Assembly (NCBI RefSeq): GCF_950100655.1
Contig: NZ_CATNLY010000012.1
Coordinates: 496,001 to 560,000, forward strand
Direction of reading: 5' to 3'
From: Pleomorphomonas sp. T1.2MG-36
GTDB lineage: Bacteria; Pseudomonadota; Alphaproteobacteria; Rhizobiales; Pleomorphomonadaceae
Length of the DNA stretch: 64,000 nucleotides
Numbering within the stretch: the stretch's first letter is position 1; each line of letters starts with the position of its first letter. The position numbers and the translations under genes are program-made. This document shows, piece after piece, positions 26,819 through 36,441 of this stretch. The notes beneath the pieces are model-generated. The model did not search any database. It saw only the letters and a program-made list of their open reading frames with translations, and had not been told where the DNA came from.

Positions 26819-27415
26819 ATGGCCTTCGAGCTGAATGACCTTCCCTACGCCTATGACGCGCTTGGCCCCTACATGTCGCGCGAGACGCTCGAGTACCATC
26901 ACGACAAGCATCACCTTGCCTATGTGAACAACGGTAACAACCTGATCAAGGGTACCGAGTGGGAAGGCAAAAGCATCGAGGACGTGGTGAAGGGCTCTTT
27001 CGGAAAGAACCCCGCCCTCTTCAACAACGTTGCCCAGCACTACAACCACTTCTATTTCTGGAAGTGGATGAAGCCGAATGGCGGCGGTTCCATTCCCGGT
27101 GAGCTTCTCAAGAAGATCAACGAGGATCTCGGCGGCCTCGACAAGTTCCGCGCCGATTTCATCCAGGCCGGCATGACGCAGTTCGGTTCGGGCTGGGCCT
27201 GGCTGTCGCTCAAGGATGGCAAGCTCGTCATTTCCAAGACGCCGAACGGCGAGAACCCGCTGGTTGCCGGCGCCGCGCCGCTGCTCGGCGTCGACGTGTG
27301 GGAGCATTCCTACTACATCGACTACCGCAACCTGCGGCAGAAGTACCTCGAAGCCTTCTTCGACAATCTGGTCAACTGGGAGTTCGTCGCCGAGCTCTAT
27401 GCCAAGGCTGGCTAA
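26819..27415 (+). CDS. sodB: Superoxide dismutase, iron type
   Basis: 198-aa Fe/Mn-family superoxide dismutase. Metal ligands are His27 (EYHHDKHH), His77 (YNHFYFW), Asp159 and His163 (VDVWEHSYYIDY). Gln73 in VAQHYNH is at the position that favours the iron form (Mn enzymes place the Gln later). No signal peptide, so cytoplasmic. A strong GAGAGGAG ribosome-binding site precedes the ATG, and a terminator follows, so it is a well-expressed single-gene unit. Confidence 0.95.
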   Translation: MAFELNDLPYAYDALGPYMSRETLEYHHDKHHLAYVNNGNNLIKGTEWEGKSIEDVVKGSFGKNPALFNNVAQHYNHFYFWKWMKPNGGGSIPGELLKKINEDLGGLDKFRADFIQAGMTQFGSGWAWLSLKDGKLVISKTPNGENPLVAGAAPLLGVDVWEHSYYIDYRNLRQKYLEAFFDNLVNWEFVAELYAKAG

Positions 27416-27458
27416 GCCGGCATCGGCCGCGTCGACGGCCGAGCGACACGACGTTTTT

Positions 27459-27495
27459 GGGGGTTCCGGCTTGTCCGGAGCCCCCATTCGTTTTC
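27459..27495 (+). terminator. Intrinsic terminator after sodB
   Basis: GGGGGTTCCGG (27459-27469) pairs with CCGGAGCCCCC (27475-27485), with one G-T wobble, followed by ATTCGTTTTC. Confidence 0.8.
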
Positions 27496-27608
27496 GCGCG
27501 ATATATGTTGTTCGACGCAGCGCTAGCCACTATCACTATCGTTGTGGGTACCGGACTGGTTCGCACCAAGGTTATTGTTTCCTCTTGAGCAACGATTTAC
27601 GGGGCGCC

Positions 27609-28370
27609 ATGCCTAAACTGACGGATTACATCGCTCGCACGATCGTCATCGTCGACGACAGCCCCCGCTTCAGGCGCTTCGTGGCCGGCATGCTCAATGA
27701 GTTCGGCTTCCACGACATTCACGAGTTCTCGGATACCGACGCCGCCTTCGAGTTCCTGACCGGCCGGCACGTCGATCTCGTCATGTCGGATCTCGGCATG
27801 GAGCCGATGGACGGTTTCGCCTTCGCCGACCGCATCCGTCACGGCGGAGCCATCGTCAACCGCATGGTGCCGGTTCTTCTGATGACCGGGCACGCCAGCC
27901 GGCAGAACGTGCAGAAGGCGGTGATGGCCGGCATCGACGAGATCGCCGTCAAGCCGATGTCGTCGAGCTATCTCGCCGAGCGGCTGCTGACGGTGTTCGG
28001 GCGGCCGAGGGTCTACGTGAAGACCGGATCGGGCTACTTCGGCCCCGATCGTCGGCGGCGCAACGATCCGACCTATCGGGGCCCCGAGCGCCGCTCGGGC
28101 CAGCCGGCCGAGATCGTCTCTGAGGAACGACTGCTCGTCATGCGCGAAGCCGCTTCCCTGCGAAGCCGCGGCCTGCTTTCGGAGACGCCGGTGGAGTTTC
28201 CACTGCCGGAAAATCCAGGGTTCCTCATCACCCACATCAACTTCCGCCCAAGGACGAACGAGGCGGTCTACGGGGATCTCGTGGGCGCGCGGGCAAACCC
28301 GATCGTTCCCGTCGTGGTCAAGCGCTCCAAGCGACCGCGCGGACCGTCGCAGCCCTCGCGCAACGGCTGA
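27609..28370 (+). CDS. Response regulator with receiver domain and uncharacterised C-terminus
   Basis: 253-aa protein. Residues 10-130 are a receiver: acidic pair Asp16-Asp17 (IVDDSPR), phosphoacceptor Asp61 (MSDLGMEPMDG), Thr93 and Lys115 (VKPMSSSYL). There is no HTH or enzyme domain. The C-terminal 120 residues contain a basic stretch GPDRRRRNDPTYRGPERRSG, resembling the DRRR...ERR motif found in many alphaproteobacterial single-receiver proteins, and a basic tail. The partner kinase is unknown. Start at the ATG giving MPKLTDYIAR; the gene ends four bases from the convergent neighbour. Confidence 0.85.
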   Translation: MPKLTDYIARTIVIVDDSPRFRRFVAGMLNEFGFHDIHEFSDTDAAFEFLTGRHVDLVMSDLGMEPMDGFAFADRIRHGGAIVNRMVPVLLMTGHASRQNVQKAVMAGIDEIAVKPMSSSYLAERLLTVFGRPRVYVKTGSGYFGPDRRRRNDPTYRGPERRSGQPAEIVSEERLLVMREAASLRSRGLLSETPVEFPLPENPGFLITHINFRPRTNEAVYGDLVGARANPIVPVVVKRSKRPRGPSQPSRNG

Positions 28371-28373
28371 CCG

Positions 28374-28685
28374 TCAGCCGCCGCCAGGGGCGCAGACGGC
28401 CGACCAGACCATGTAGTTGTACTCGCTCTGCATATTGTAGAGCCAGTTGCGGCAGAGCTTTTCCGTCCTGAAGCAATAGCGCTCGGAGACGTCCTCATAT
28501 CTGGTCCAGCCGCTGTCGACTTCCTTGCGGCCGTGGAAATATCCCTGCCAGAGATTTGAGCCGGCCGCTCCTCCCGGACAGGCCTGAGGTTCCGTCGGTC
28601 TGGCGATGAAAGAGGCCGCCGTCGCCGAAGAGGCGGCACCGAGCGTGAGCGCGATCGTCAATCCCAGAATCGTTGCCGTCCGCAT
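28374..28685 (-). CDS. Small secreted hypothetical protein
   Basis: 103-aa exported protein with a clear signal peptide (MRTATILGLTIALTLGAASSATA, cleavage near residue 23) and a mature domain with five Cys and many aromatics (SNLWQGYFHGRK, RYEDVSERYCF, LCRNWLYNMQSEYNYM). I do not recognise the family, though Cys/Trp-rich proteins of this size recur in the order. The start is decided by GAGGAGGAA immediately upstream of the ATG; the longer frame is not needed. Confidence 0.8.
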   Translation of the reverse strand: MRTATILGLTIALTLGAASSATAASFIARPTEPQACPGGAAGSNLWQGYFHGRKEVDSGWTRYEDVSERYCFRTEKLCRNWLYNMQSEYNYMVWSAVCAPGGG

Positions 28686-28786
28686 GCTTTCCTCCTCGCA
28701 TTCCGCGCGGCAGACGCCGCATCCCCCTGAAATCCGCCGCGCAAGCGGCGTTTTCAAGGGGACGTGCCAGGAAATATGGCCTTCGG

Positions 28787-29641
28787 TCAGGCGTGGGCAT
28801 AGGCCCAGTAGAGTTCACGCGCGCGTCGGGTGACTGGCCCGACCGAGAACTCGCGGGTCTCAAAGCGCAGGATCGGCGTCACCTTGCCATAGTTGCCGGC
28901 CGCGAAAATCTCATCGGCCGCGGCCAGATCTTCCGTCTTCAGAACGCATTCGCGCACGTCGAAGCCATCGTCGCGCAAGAGCTTGATGATGCGCGACCGC
29001 GTGATGCCGGCGAGAAACACCCCGGTTGCAGCCGGCGTCATGACCACCCCGTCCTTGGCGATGAACAGGTTGGCCGTTCCGAGCTCGCAGACGTTGCCGA
29101 GCACGTCGAGCAGCACCGCGTTGTCGAAGCCCTTGGCCTTGGCCTCCAGCATGGCGCGGCCGTTGTTCGGGTAGAGACAGCCGGCCTTGGCATTGACCAG
29201 CGCCGTCTCGGGCAGCGGCCGGCGGTAGCGCGTGGTGGTGACGGCATAGCCCTCGTCGAGCGAGGGAATGGGCGCCTCATAGAGACTGAGGCAGAAGCGG
29301 GTCGATGCAGCCTCCGGGGGCACCCCCATGAAGCCGCCGTCCTCGGCCCAGTACATGGGACGGATGTACAGCGCCGCATCGCTGGAGAAGTGGGCGAACC
29401 CCTCGCGTGCCAGCGACTCGATCTCTTCGGCCGGGCGCAGGGCTTCGAGGCCCATGGCGAGCGCGCTGCGATTGACGCGCTGACAATGAAGGTCAAGGTC
29501 GGGGGCCACGCCCTCGAAATAGCGGGCGCCGTCGAATACCGACGAGGCAAGCCAGGACGAATGCGTCCTGACGCCCATGATCTGCACGTTACCCTCGTGC
29601 CATTCGCCGTCCAACCACGTCCAGGTCTGAGACCAAGCCAC
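28787..29641 (-). CDS. Branched-chain amino-acid aminotransferase family protein (class IV PLP)
   Basis: 284-aa fold-IV PLP enzyme. Catalytic Lys152 lies in VNAKAGCLYPN, and Glu186 is in CELGTANLF; FDGARYFEG and VFLAGITRSRII are family motifs. Length suits branched-chain aminotransferase (valine, leucine, isoleucine synthesis/breakdown) but D-amino-acid transaminase and ADC lyase share the fold, so the substrate is not certain. A GTG start at 29641 (MAWSQTWTWLDG) is used; an AAGGA lies upstream. It is divergent from the dehalogenase gene across about 200 bases. Confidence 0.85.
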   Translation of the reverse strand: MAWSQTWTWLDGEWHEGNVQIMGVRTHSSWLASSVFDGARYFEGVAPDLDLHCQRVNRSALAMGLEALRPAEEIESLAREGFAHFSSDAALYIRPMYWAEDGGFMGVPPEAASTRFCLSLYEAPIPSLDEGYAVTTTRYRRPLPETALVNAKAGCLYPNNGRAMLEAKAKGFDNAVLLDVLGNVCELGTANLFIAKDGVVMTPAATGVFLAGITRSRIIKLLRDDGFDVRECVLKTEDLAAADEIFAAGNYGKVTPILRFETREFSVGPVTRRARELYWAYAHA

Positions 29642-29846
29642 GATACTGTCCTTCCTTTTCTCGCTGCGCCCGCTGCCCCGTCGTCGCCGAACGCGACGGC
29701 GCGGCAACGGCCCGATGAAAACCCGCCCCTCTGCAGGCTTTTCCGCATGTCTGTTTTGCCGGTTTCCAGATAATCGATATATCCGATACCAAAGTTGCGA
29801 AAGCCGCTGGATTCACGAATCGACGGCTGAGAGCGGAGACAGCGGC

Positions 29847-30506
29847 ATGTACCATCCGATCTTCCTGTTCGATGCCTACGGCACGCTGTTCGACGTCCAC
29901 TCGGCCGTCCGCCGACACGCCGCCGAACTTGGGCCGGACGCGCAGCGCCTGTCCGAGCTCTGGCGGACGAAGCAACTCGAATACTCGTGGATCCGGTCGA
30001 CCACCGGTGCCTACAAGGATTTCTGGGCGCTGACCAAGGACGCGCTCGATGCGGCCTTCGCCGTCTATCCTCAGGTCGATCCGAACCTGCGCGAAGCGTT
30101 GCTCGAGGCTTATCGCAGCTGCGACTGCTTTCCCGAGGTGCCGGCCGTTCTGCGCGACCTGAAGATCGCCGGAACCCGTATCGCCATCCTGTCGAACGGC
30201 AGCCCGCTGATGCTCAACCGGGCGATCCGTGCCGCGGGCCTCGGCGACATCATCGACGACGTGCTGTCGGTGGATTCGATCGGCTGCTACAAGCCGGACA
30301 CGCGCGTCTACGAAATGGCGACGACGCATTTCCGCGTCTTTCCCAGCGCCATCTCGTTCCAGTCGTCCAACCGCTGGGATGTGGCCGGCGGGTCGAAGTT
30401 CGGCTTCCGCACCGTCTGGATCAACCGGACCGGCGCGTTCGACGAGTATCCCGACATGCGCCCGGCGGCAGAGCTGCCCGATCTTACCGGCTTGACCAAG
30501 CTCTGA
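29847..30506 (+). CDS. Haloacid dehalogenase, type II (HAD superfamily)
   Basis: 219-aa HAD hydrolase of the L-2-haloacid dehalogenase group. Nucleophile Asp9 is in FLFDAYGTLFD; the Ser/Asn motif is ILSNGSP; Lys149 in CYKPD; the distal motif SSNRWDVAGG. The SSNxWDVxGG signature is characteristic of true type II haloacid dehalogenases rather than phosphatases. These release halide from short 2-haloalkanoates in the cytoplasm. ATG at 29847 follows GAGAGCGGAGAC. Single-gene unit followed by a hairpin repeat. Confidence 0.88.
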   Translation: MYHPIFLFDAYGTLFDVHSAVRRHAAELGPDAQRLSELWRTKQLEYSWIRSTTGAYKDFWALTKDALDAAFAVYPQVDPNLREALLEAYRSCDCFPEVPAVLRDLKIAGTRIAILSNGSPLMLNRAIRAAGLGDIIDDVLSVDSIGCYKPDTRVYEMATTHFRVFPSAISFQSSNRWDVAGGSKFGFRTVWINRTGAFDEYPDMRPAAELPDLTGLTKL

Positions 30507-30519
30507 AGAAAGCGGCGCT

Positions 30520-30643
30520 CTAGCAGTTTGTTTCGCAAGCATCATCCGAGCGATCCTCGTTTCACACCGGTCGGACGATGCGCTAACGTCCAGAGCACCC
30601 GCCGACCAGGTTGAAACAACCTGATCGAAGAACGGCTGCTCCA
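30520..30643 (-). repeat. Intergenic hairpin repeat, copy B of the 51-base module
   Basis: The module 30593-30643, read on the minus strand, matches 10018-10068 at 46 of 51 bases, including the AACCTG/CAGGTT palindrome. The rest of the element carries CATCATCCGA (30540-30549) paired with TCGGACGATG (30571-30580), one mismatch. It lies between the dehalogenase stop and malQ. Confidence 0.75.
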
Positions 30644-30697
30644 GGCCAAGGGTTCGGCGGTTTGGGCCCGCTCCATCGCCGCCTAGGGGAGGCAGAC

Positions 30698-32683
30698 ATG
30701 ACCGAGCTTCACGCGCTCGCCGCGGCAATCGGCCTGGTGCGAAACTGGTGGGACGTTGCCGGCAAACCGCAGACGGTCAGCGACGAGGCGCTCGGCGCCA
30801 TTGCGACCGCGCTCGGCTATCCCGCCGACAGCGCGGCAGCCATAGCACTCAGCCTCGCACAGATCGAGGAAGAGCGGCGGCGACCGCCGACCCTGCTCGT
30901 CGCCGACGCGGGACAGCCCATTCCCCTGCCCTTGAGCCTTGCCCGTGCCGATCTCGTTGCCGAAGACGGCACGAGCCAGGCGCTCCGGATCGAGGGCGCC
31001 CATCTGCCGCCCATCGCTGAGCCGGGCTACTACCGTCTTGCCATCGGAGCGCATGAGGTGGCGCTCGCGGTCGCTCCGCCCCGTTGTCACGGCCTCGACG
31101 CCGATCGCCGCCTCTGGGGACCATCGGTCCAGATACCCTCGCTGCGCGGCCGCGTGCCGCAGCCCTTCGGCCATTTCGGCCATCTCGACGACGCGGTGAA
31201 GCAGTTCGCCGCCTGTGGCGCCGACGTGGTGATGATCAACCCCGTCCATGCCCTGTTCCCCGGCCATGGCGTCGGCTTCAGCCCTTACTCGCCGTCGAGC
31301 CGACTTTTCCTCAACGGCGCCATGGGAGATCCGGCCCTGGTCGGCCTGCCGCCGCTGCCACCGGGCGAGAATGGCGAAGCCCTTATCGATTGGGAAGGCG
31401 CATTGCCAAAGCGCCTCGCCCAGCTCAGGAAGGTGTTCGACGCCCTCGGCCCCGAGTTTCGCTCGCGCGTCGTCAGCGACAGTCTCGCCGGAGGCGACGC
31501 GCTCCGCCGTCACGCCCTTTTCGATGCGCTCGACCTTCGTTTCCGGGCGCGCGGCCTCGACGGCTGGCGAACCTGGCCGGCACCCTTTCACGATCCCGAC
31601 GGCGCCGCCGTCCGCCAGTTCGCGGCCGAGAACCCCGACGAGATCACCTTTCATCTGTTCGTCCAGTGGGTGGCCCACGAGAGCCTTGCCGCCGTGCAGG
31701 GCCACGCCAAGGCGGCGGGCATGGCGGTGGGGCTGTTGGCCGATCTCGCCGTCGGCGTCCACACCGGCGGCAGCGACAGCTGGAGCCTGCGCGACCACCT
31801 TCTCGACGGCCTCACCATCGGTGCACCGCCTGACCCGCTCGGCCCTCTCGGCCAGAACTGGATGCTCACCACCTTCTCGCCACGCGGCCTCCAGGAGAGC
31901 GGCTACGCGCCCTGGATCGCCACGCTGCGATCGGCTCTCAGCCGGGCCGGCGGGCTCAGGATCGACCATGCCTTCGGCCTGTCTCGCCTCTGGGTGATGC
32001 CGGAGGGCCGATCGTCGAGCGACGGCGCCTATCTCACCTATCCCTTCCATGACCTCACGCGTCTGGCGGCGCTCGAATCGCATCGGGCCAAGGCGCTGAT
32101 CGTGGCCGAGGATCTCGGCACCAAGCCGGGCGGCTTTGCCGAGGCGATCGATGCCACGGGCATGCTGGGAATGCGGGTCCTATGGTTCGAGCGGGCGCTC
32201 GATCATGGCTTCATCGGGCCGCAGGACTATCCGCCGGACAGCGTCGCGATGACCGGTACCCACGACACCACCACCGTCGCCGGCTGGTGGACCGGGCGCG
32301 ATCTCGATTGGGCCGACGAGCTTGGCCGTCTTCCGGCCACTTCCAATCGCGAAAGGGAAGACGAGCGACGCGCCTGGGATCGCGGCCTGCTATGGGCGAC
32401 ATTCGGCGGCAGCGAGCCGCGCCCGGCGCCCGAGGAGCCGGCCCCGGTGGTCGAAGCGGCGCTCCGCCACATCGGACGGGCACGTTCGCGCATCGCCCTC
32501 GCACCGCTTGAAGACATCCTGGCGCTGGAGGAGCAACCCAACCTGCCCGGCACCATCAACGAGCACCCCAACTGGCGCCGCCGCATGGAGGCGCCGCTAG
32601 AGGAGTTGCTCGCTCAACCCGAAACCGCCCAGCGGATCGACACGCTGGTCGCGGCCCGCAAGGAGCCACCGGCCGGGTGGTAG
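30698..32683 (+). CDS. malQ: 4-alpha-glucanotransferase
   Basis: 661-aa amylomaltase (GH77), transferring alpha-1,4-glucan segments between maltodextrins in the cytoplasm. After an N-terminal extension (about 1-130) come the family motifs: SPYSPSSRLFLN, the nucleophile region GLRIDHAFGLSRLW, EDLGTKP containing the acid/base region, and TGTHDTTTVAGWW. Start at the ATG after GGGGAGGCAGAC. No other glycogen or maltodextrin gene is near. A GNAT gene follows 16 bases after its stop and is probably co-transcribed. Confidence 0.92.
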   Translation: MTELHALAAAIGLVRNWWDVAGKPQTVSDEALGAIATALGYPADSAAAIALSLAQIEEERRRPPTLLVADAGQPIPLPLSLARADLVAEDGTSQALRIEGAHLPPIAEPGYYRLAIGAHEVALAVAPPRCHGLDADRRLWGPSVQIPSLRGRVPQPFGHFGHLDDAVKQFAACGADVVMINPVHALFPGHGVGFSPYSPSSRLFLNGAMGDPALVGLPPLPPGENGEALIDWEGALPKRLAQLRKVFDALGPEFRSRVVSDSLAGGDALRRHALFDALDLRFRARGLDGWRTWPAPFHDPDGAAVRQFAAENPDEITFHLFVQWVAHESLAAVQGHAKAAGMAVGLLADLAVGVHTGGSDSWSLRDHLLDGLTIGAPPDPLGPLGQNWMLTTFSPRGLQESGYAPWIATLRSALSRAGGLRIDHAFGLSRLWVMPEGRSSSDGAYLTYPFHDLTRLAALESHRAKALIVAEDLGTKPGGFAEAIDATGMLGMRVLWFERALDHGFIGPQDYPPDSVAMTGTHDTTTVAGWWTGRDLDWADELGRLPATSNREREDERRAWDRGLLWATFGGSEPRPAPEEPAPVVEAALRHIGRARSRIALAPLEDILALEEQPNLPGTINEHPNWRRRMEAPLEELLAQPETAQRIDTLVAARKEPPAGW

Positions 32684-32699
32684 ACAAGGGAGGCGCGGC

Positions 32700-33164
32700 A
32701 TGAAGGTCAGGCCTGCCGAGCCGACGGATTCCGAGGGCATGAGCATCGTCCTTCAGGAAATCCTCGCCCTTTGGAAAAGTGACCGCCCCTGCTCGGCCGG
32801 GCACATGCGCTCGTTCTATGTCGACCATCCCGACCGGATCGAGTGTTCGGTCGCGGTATCTGACGACGGAGTCATTCTGGGCTTTCAATCCCTGAAACTT
32901 GCCAGGGACGGCAGTGGCTGGAACGTGCCGCCGGGCTGGGGGATCATCGGAACCTATGTGAAACTCGCGTCAGGCCGCCAAGGCCTCGGGAAGGCCCTGT
33001 TCGCGGCCACGCGACAGGCAGCCCGAGACGCAGCGGTGGCGAGCATCGATGCCACGATCGACGAGACCAATGCCCTTGGTCTTGCCTATTACGAGGCCAT
33101 GGACTTTCGGACCTATCGTTGCCAATCCGGCATGATTTCCAAGGTCTACGCCGTATCTGCATAG
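32700..33164 (+). CDS. GNAT-family N-acetyltransferase
   Basis: 154-aa acetyltransferase. MKVRPAEPTDSEGM at the start, the acetyl-CoA loop GRQGLGKALFAATR (about residues 95-108, RQGLGK being the pyrophosphate-binding motif), and ALGLAYYEAMDFRTY near the C-terminus are family features. Substrate unknown. GGGAGG sits just before the ATG, and the spacing from malQ suggests one transcript. Confidence 0.85.
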   Translation: MKVRPAEPTDSEGMSIVLQEILALWKSDRPCSAGHMRSFYVDHPDRIECSVAVSDDGVILGFQSLKLARDGSGWNVPPGWGIIGTYVKLASGRQGLGKALFAATRQAARDAAVASIDATIDETNALGLAYYEAMDFRTYRCQSGMISKVYAVSA

Positions 33165-33218
33165 GCTGACGCCGATCATGCCGGCGCCGGCGCTAGGGTC
33201 TCCGTTCGGGAAAGCTTT

Positions 33219-34865
33219 CTACTTCAGCAGGCTTCCCAGCACGCCGCGCACCAACGCCCGGCCGATCTGCGAGCCGACCTGGCTCGATACCGAGCGCACC
33301 ACCGACTTGATGGCCGCCTCCGCCACCGTCTGCCGGCCTCCATAGCCGTAGGTATCGCGGCGGGCGGCACGCTCCTCGCGCTCCTCGCGCTCCTCGCGGC
33401 GCCGGCGCTCGGCAGCACCTTCATATTCGTCGAGACGAGGCCGACGAGGCTCGTCATAGCCGCTGTCCGGTGCCGGCGCACTCGGCCGACTGCGGCTCCA
33501 GCCGAAGTCGGGCACGCTGAAACCGGGGCTCTCGCGCTTCGTGCGTGGTGGATCCAACGGCTCGCGACGCTGCTGGGCGCCATTGGCACGGGCTTTCAGC
33601 ACCTCGAAGGCGGACTCCCGGTCGACCGCCTCATCGTAGACGCCCCCGAGAGGGCTCGCCGCCATCAGTGCCGCTCGCTCCTCGTCCTTGAGCGGCCCCA
33701 GCCGCGAGGACGGCGGCCTGATCAGGGTACGCTCGACGATCGACGGCACGGCCTTGCCCTCGAGCATGGAGACCAGCGCCTCGCCCTGCCCGAGCTCGGT
33801 GATGGCGGTGAAGGTGTCGAAGGCGGGGTTGGGCCGGAAGGTCTCCGCGGCCACCTTCACCGCCTTCTGCTCGCGCGGCGTATAGGCGCGCAGCGCGTGC
33901 TGCACGCGGTTGCCGAGTTGGGCGAGCACGCTCTCGGGAATATCCAGCGGGTTCTGGGTGACGAAATAGATGCCGACGCCCTTGGAACGGATCAGCTTGA
34001 CCACCTGCTCCACCTTGTCGACCAGCGCCTTCGGCGCCTCGTCGAACAGCAGATGGGCCTCGTCGAAGAAGAAGACCAGTTTGGGCTTGTCGAGATCGCC
34101 GACCTCCGGCAGTTCCTCGAACAGTTCCGACAGCAACCACAACAAAAAGGTCGCGTAGAGGCGAGGCGTCTGCATCAGCTTGTCGGCGGCCAGGATGTTG
34201 ACGGCGCCTCGACCATCCCCGGTCACCTGCATCAGATCGGAGATCTGCAAGCCCGGTTCGCCGAAGAAGTGATTTCCACCCTGTTGTTCCAGCACCAGGA
34301 GCTGCCGCTGGATGGCGCCCACCGTCGCCTTGGCGACGTTGCCGTAGCTCGTCGCCACCGCGTCGGCGTTTTCCGAGACGTAGACGAGCAGCGACCGCAG
34401 GTCCTTGAGATCGAGCAGCAGGAGACCTTCGTCGTCGGCCACCTTGAAGACGATATTGAGTACGCCCTCCTGGGTCTCGTTGAGCTCCAGGAGACGCGAC
34501 AGCAGGAGCGGGCCCATCTCCGACACCGTCGTGCGAACCGGATGTCCCTTCTGCCCGAACAGGTCCCAGAAGACGGCCGGGGCCGCCCTGAGCTGGTACT
34601 CCCCGGAGAAGCCGATCGACCGCGCCCGCTCTTCGAGAAAATCCTTTGCCTCGCCGGGAGCGCCAATTCCCGAGAGATCGCCCTTCACATCGGCACAGAA
34701 CACCGGCACGCCGGCATCCGACAGGCCCTCGGCCAACACCTGCAACGTCACCGTCTTGCCGGTGCCGGTGGCGCCCGTGATGAGACCGTGCCGGTTGGCG
34801 AGCTTCAGAGTCAGATATTCCGGCTTCGTGCCCGTTCCCAGATAGACCTTGCCCTCTTCCAGCAT
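33219..34865 (-). CDS. HerA/DUF853-like ATPase
   Basis: 548-aa P-loop ATPase of the DUF853 (HerA C-terminal helicase-like, NTP-binding) family. Walker A is [10 protein letters not shown] (31-40); Walker B is [51 protein letters not shown] is the conserved sensor region. After residue about 440 a highly charged linker ([16 protein letters not shown]) leads to a C-terminal helix that pairs with others in the family ([27 protein letters not shown] region). Ecological role is unclear. Start at the ATG giving [12 protein letters not shown], after a GGAAGGAG. The upstream LuxR gene is separated by a terminator. Confidence 0.88.
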   Translation of the reverse strand: MLEEGKVYLGTGTKPEYLTLKLANRHGLITGATGTGKTVTLQVLAEGLSDAGVPVFCADVKGDLSGIGAPGEAKDFLEERARSIGFSGEYQLRAAPAVFWDLFGQKGHPVRTTVSEMGPLLLSRLLELNETQEGVLNIVFKVADDEGLLLLDLKDLRSLLVYVSENADAVATSYGNVAKATVGAIQRQLLVLEQQGGNHFFGEPGLQISDLMQVTGDGRGAVNILAADKLMQTPRLYATFLLWLLSELFEELPEVGDLDKPKLVFFFDEAHLLFDEAPKALVDKVEQVVKLIRSKGVGIYFVTQNPLDIPESVLAQLGNRVQHALRAYTPREQKAVKVAAETFRPNPAFDTFTAITELGQGEALVSMLEGKAVPSIVERTLIRPPSSRLGPLKDEERAALMAASPLGGVYDEAVDRESAFEVLKARANGAQQRREPLDPPRTKRESPGFSVPDFGWSRSRPSAPAPDSGYDEPRRPRLDEYEGAAERRRREEREEREERAARRDTYGYGGRQTVAEAAIKSVVRSVSSQVGSQIGRALVRGVLGSLLK

Positions 34866-34968
34866 GCACGGCTCCTTCCCGGTACGCTTGGCCCTGAACG
34901 GGCTTTTATCCGGCCCGGGGTTCCCTCTCAACGCCCTCGAAGGACGGAGGCGTTCCTCCAGGCACCAA

Positions 34969-35000
34969 CGAAAAGGCCCGTCGGCGAACCGGCGGGCCTT
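34969..35000 (-). terminator. Hairpin terminator after the LuxR-type gene
   Basis: On the minus strand AAGGCCCGCCGG (35000-34989) pairs, with one wobble, with CCGACGGGCCTT (34984-34973), loop TTCG, followed by TTCGTTGG. Confidence 0.7.
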
Positions 35001-35023
35001 GGCCATGCTATCGCGAAACGACT

Positions 35024-35734
35024 TCAGCTGGCGAGCGAGATCTGCCCATAGCGCAACGCCTCGACGACCGCCTGGGTCTTGTTGGTGGCATCGAGTTTCT
35101 CGCCGGCATTCTGGAGATGGGCATGCACGGTCCGCTGAGAGATGTTGAGGTTCTCCGCGATGTCCTGGGCCGTCATGCCGAGAGCCGTCAGCTCCAGAAC
35201 CCGCCGTTCGCGCGCCGACAGGTCGCCGGGACGGGAGTCCATCAGATAGCCGAGCGCCCTCAGGCGGCGGAAAGCCTGATTGCAGAGGAAGTCGAAGGCA
35301 ACGAGATCGAGTTCCGTCAACGACAGAGCCTCGCCGAGACCGATGACCGCCGCCTGATACGGCGGGATCGAGGTAATCGGTACCGCCACGATGCGAGCGG
35401 ACGCCTCGGGACCGGCGGCGGCAACCAGGTCGGAATGCCCGGAGATGCTGACGCCGTCGATGAGGCAGGGCCGATGGGCGACGCGGCAGCGCTCCAATAC
35501 GGGATCGCCCTTCGAGATCGTGATGAGCTGCCCGCGTTCGGAGCGAATGTCCGGCCAGCGGATATGGAGCACCAATGGCTCCACGGGTCGCCCAGGCATC
35601 GGCAGGCCGGAGATCAGCACGTGGCTGGCACCATGCCCCAGAAGGCGGCGCTCGATGACTTCGAAAATCTTGTTCGCGCTCGAATATGTGCGGAGACCGA
35701 CTGCGTCAGCGAGGATGTCATCAGGCGTATTCAT
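35024..35734 (-). CDS. LuxR-family regulator with putative autoinducer-binding domain (solo)
   Basis: 236-aa regulator. Residues about 20-160 resemble an autoinducer-binding domain; 168-232 are the LuxR HTH ([43 protein letters not shown]). The classical acyl-homoserine-lactone contact residues (Trp, Tyr, Asp, Pro, Trp) are only partly visible, so signal binding is uncertain. No luxI-type synthase is in the window, making this an orphan. It faces a long AT-rich region that may contain its own promoter and operator. Confidence 0.85.
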   Translation of the reverse strand: MNTPDDILADAVGLRTYSSANKIFEVIERRLLGHGASHVLISGLPMPGRPVEPLVLHIRWPDIRSERGQLITISKGDPVLERCRVAHRPCLIDGVSISGHSDLVAAAGPEASARIVAVPITSIPPYQAAVIGLGEALSLTELDLVAFDFLCNQAFRRLRALGYLMDSRPGDLSARERRVLELTALGMTAQDIAENLNISQRTVHAHLQNAGEKLDATNKTQAVVEALRYGQISLAS

Positions 35735-36441
35735 GGTTTCGACCTACCTCCAGGCGCCCTTAAGGTCGTTAGTTCGGCATATGCGCTCACAGCCTTATGC
35801 TGCTTTTCGCATTAAAACGCATGACCACCCGAACAGGTTCCTTCTAGAGCACATTGGAAGCCAGATAAAGGCTCCGCGAGCAAAAGCGGACAATATCACA
35901 CGAATTGTTATGCCATTTCCCGCAAAAAATGCACCTGGGATTCATTTATCCTACCTAATGGCCGGATATAAACTTTCGCATCGCTCCATTTTTAATGGAA
36001 TTGAGACAGTTTTCCGAGACTGTTTCTCAGTATCAACTTGAGACTTGAAATTTATCTATAGATTACATAAAAAATTATAAATGTATTATCCGAGAAACAA
36101 CCGCATATATGAACCCACCGCACCCAGTTTCAATTACCTGACCGCCCCCTTCCATTTCCGCAGATTGGAAAACACGCCCTCTGATTACACTCATGCATTT
36201 TACCACCCAGAATTTTGGAAAGACAGGGGGTGGTAAAGCCTATCGCGTAGAAAAACTTACCCGCAGGCATGTCTCTATACCGACGGCGGCCAAGTCGGAC
36301 TTGTCGCAGGACACATCTATCGGCCAAAACGTGGGCTACGCCGGACACTGCTCCCGATCCTATGATCGCCTTTGCACCTCTCGGGGCTCGTCTCATCGAG
36401 GAGGAATGGCCTATAAGGGGCTACCTTGGTTGGAGACACCG
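35735..36441. other. AT-rich intergenic region with an inverted repeat
   Basis: About 700 bases without a credible gene, between divergent regulator and peptidase genes. The stretch about 35800-36130 is strikingly AT-rich for this genome (runs such as TTATAAATGTATTATC, ACATAAAAAATTATAAATG). A perfect 10-bp inverted repeat TTTACCACCC (36199-36208)/GGGTGGTAAA (36228-36237), 19-base spacer, lies in the second half. A GAGGAGGAA at about 36401 precedes an unrelated ATG. The AT-rich part is a likely MucR-type silencing target or acquired DNA (inference). Confidence 0.55.
36199..36237. promoter_or_regulatory. Inverted repeat, possible operator
   Basis: TTTACCACCC and GGGTGGTAAA, perfect 10-bp arms 19 bases apart, about 200 bases before the M20 peptidase ATG. 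Too long a spacer for a typical terminator; could be an operator for a dimeric regulator. Confidence 0.35.

Noticed and set aside
35735..36198. Lux box (20-bp palindrome) for the LuxR-type regulator
   Set aside because: No symmetric 18-20-base palindrome close to the promoter could be found by eye.
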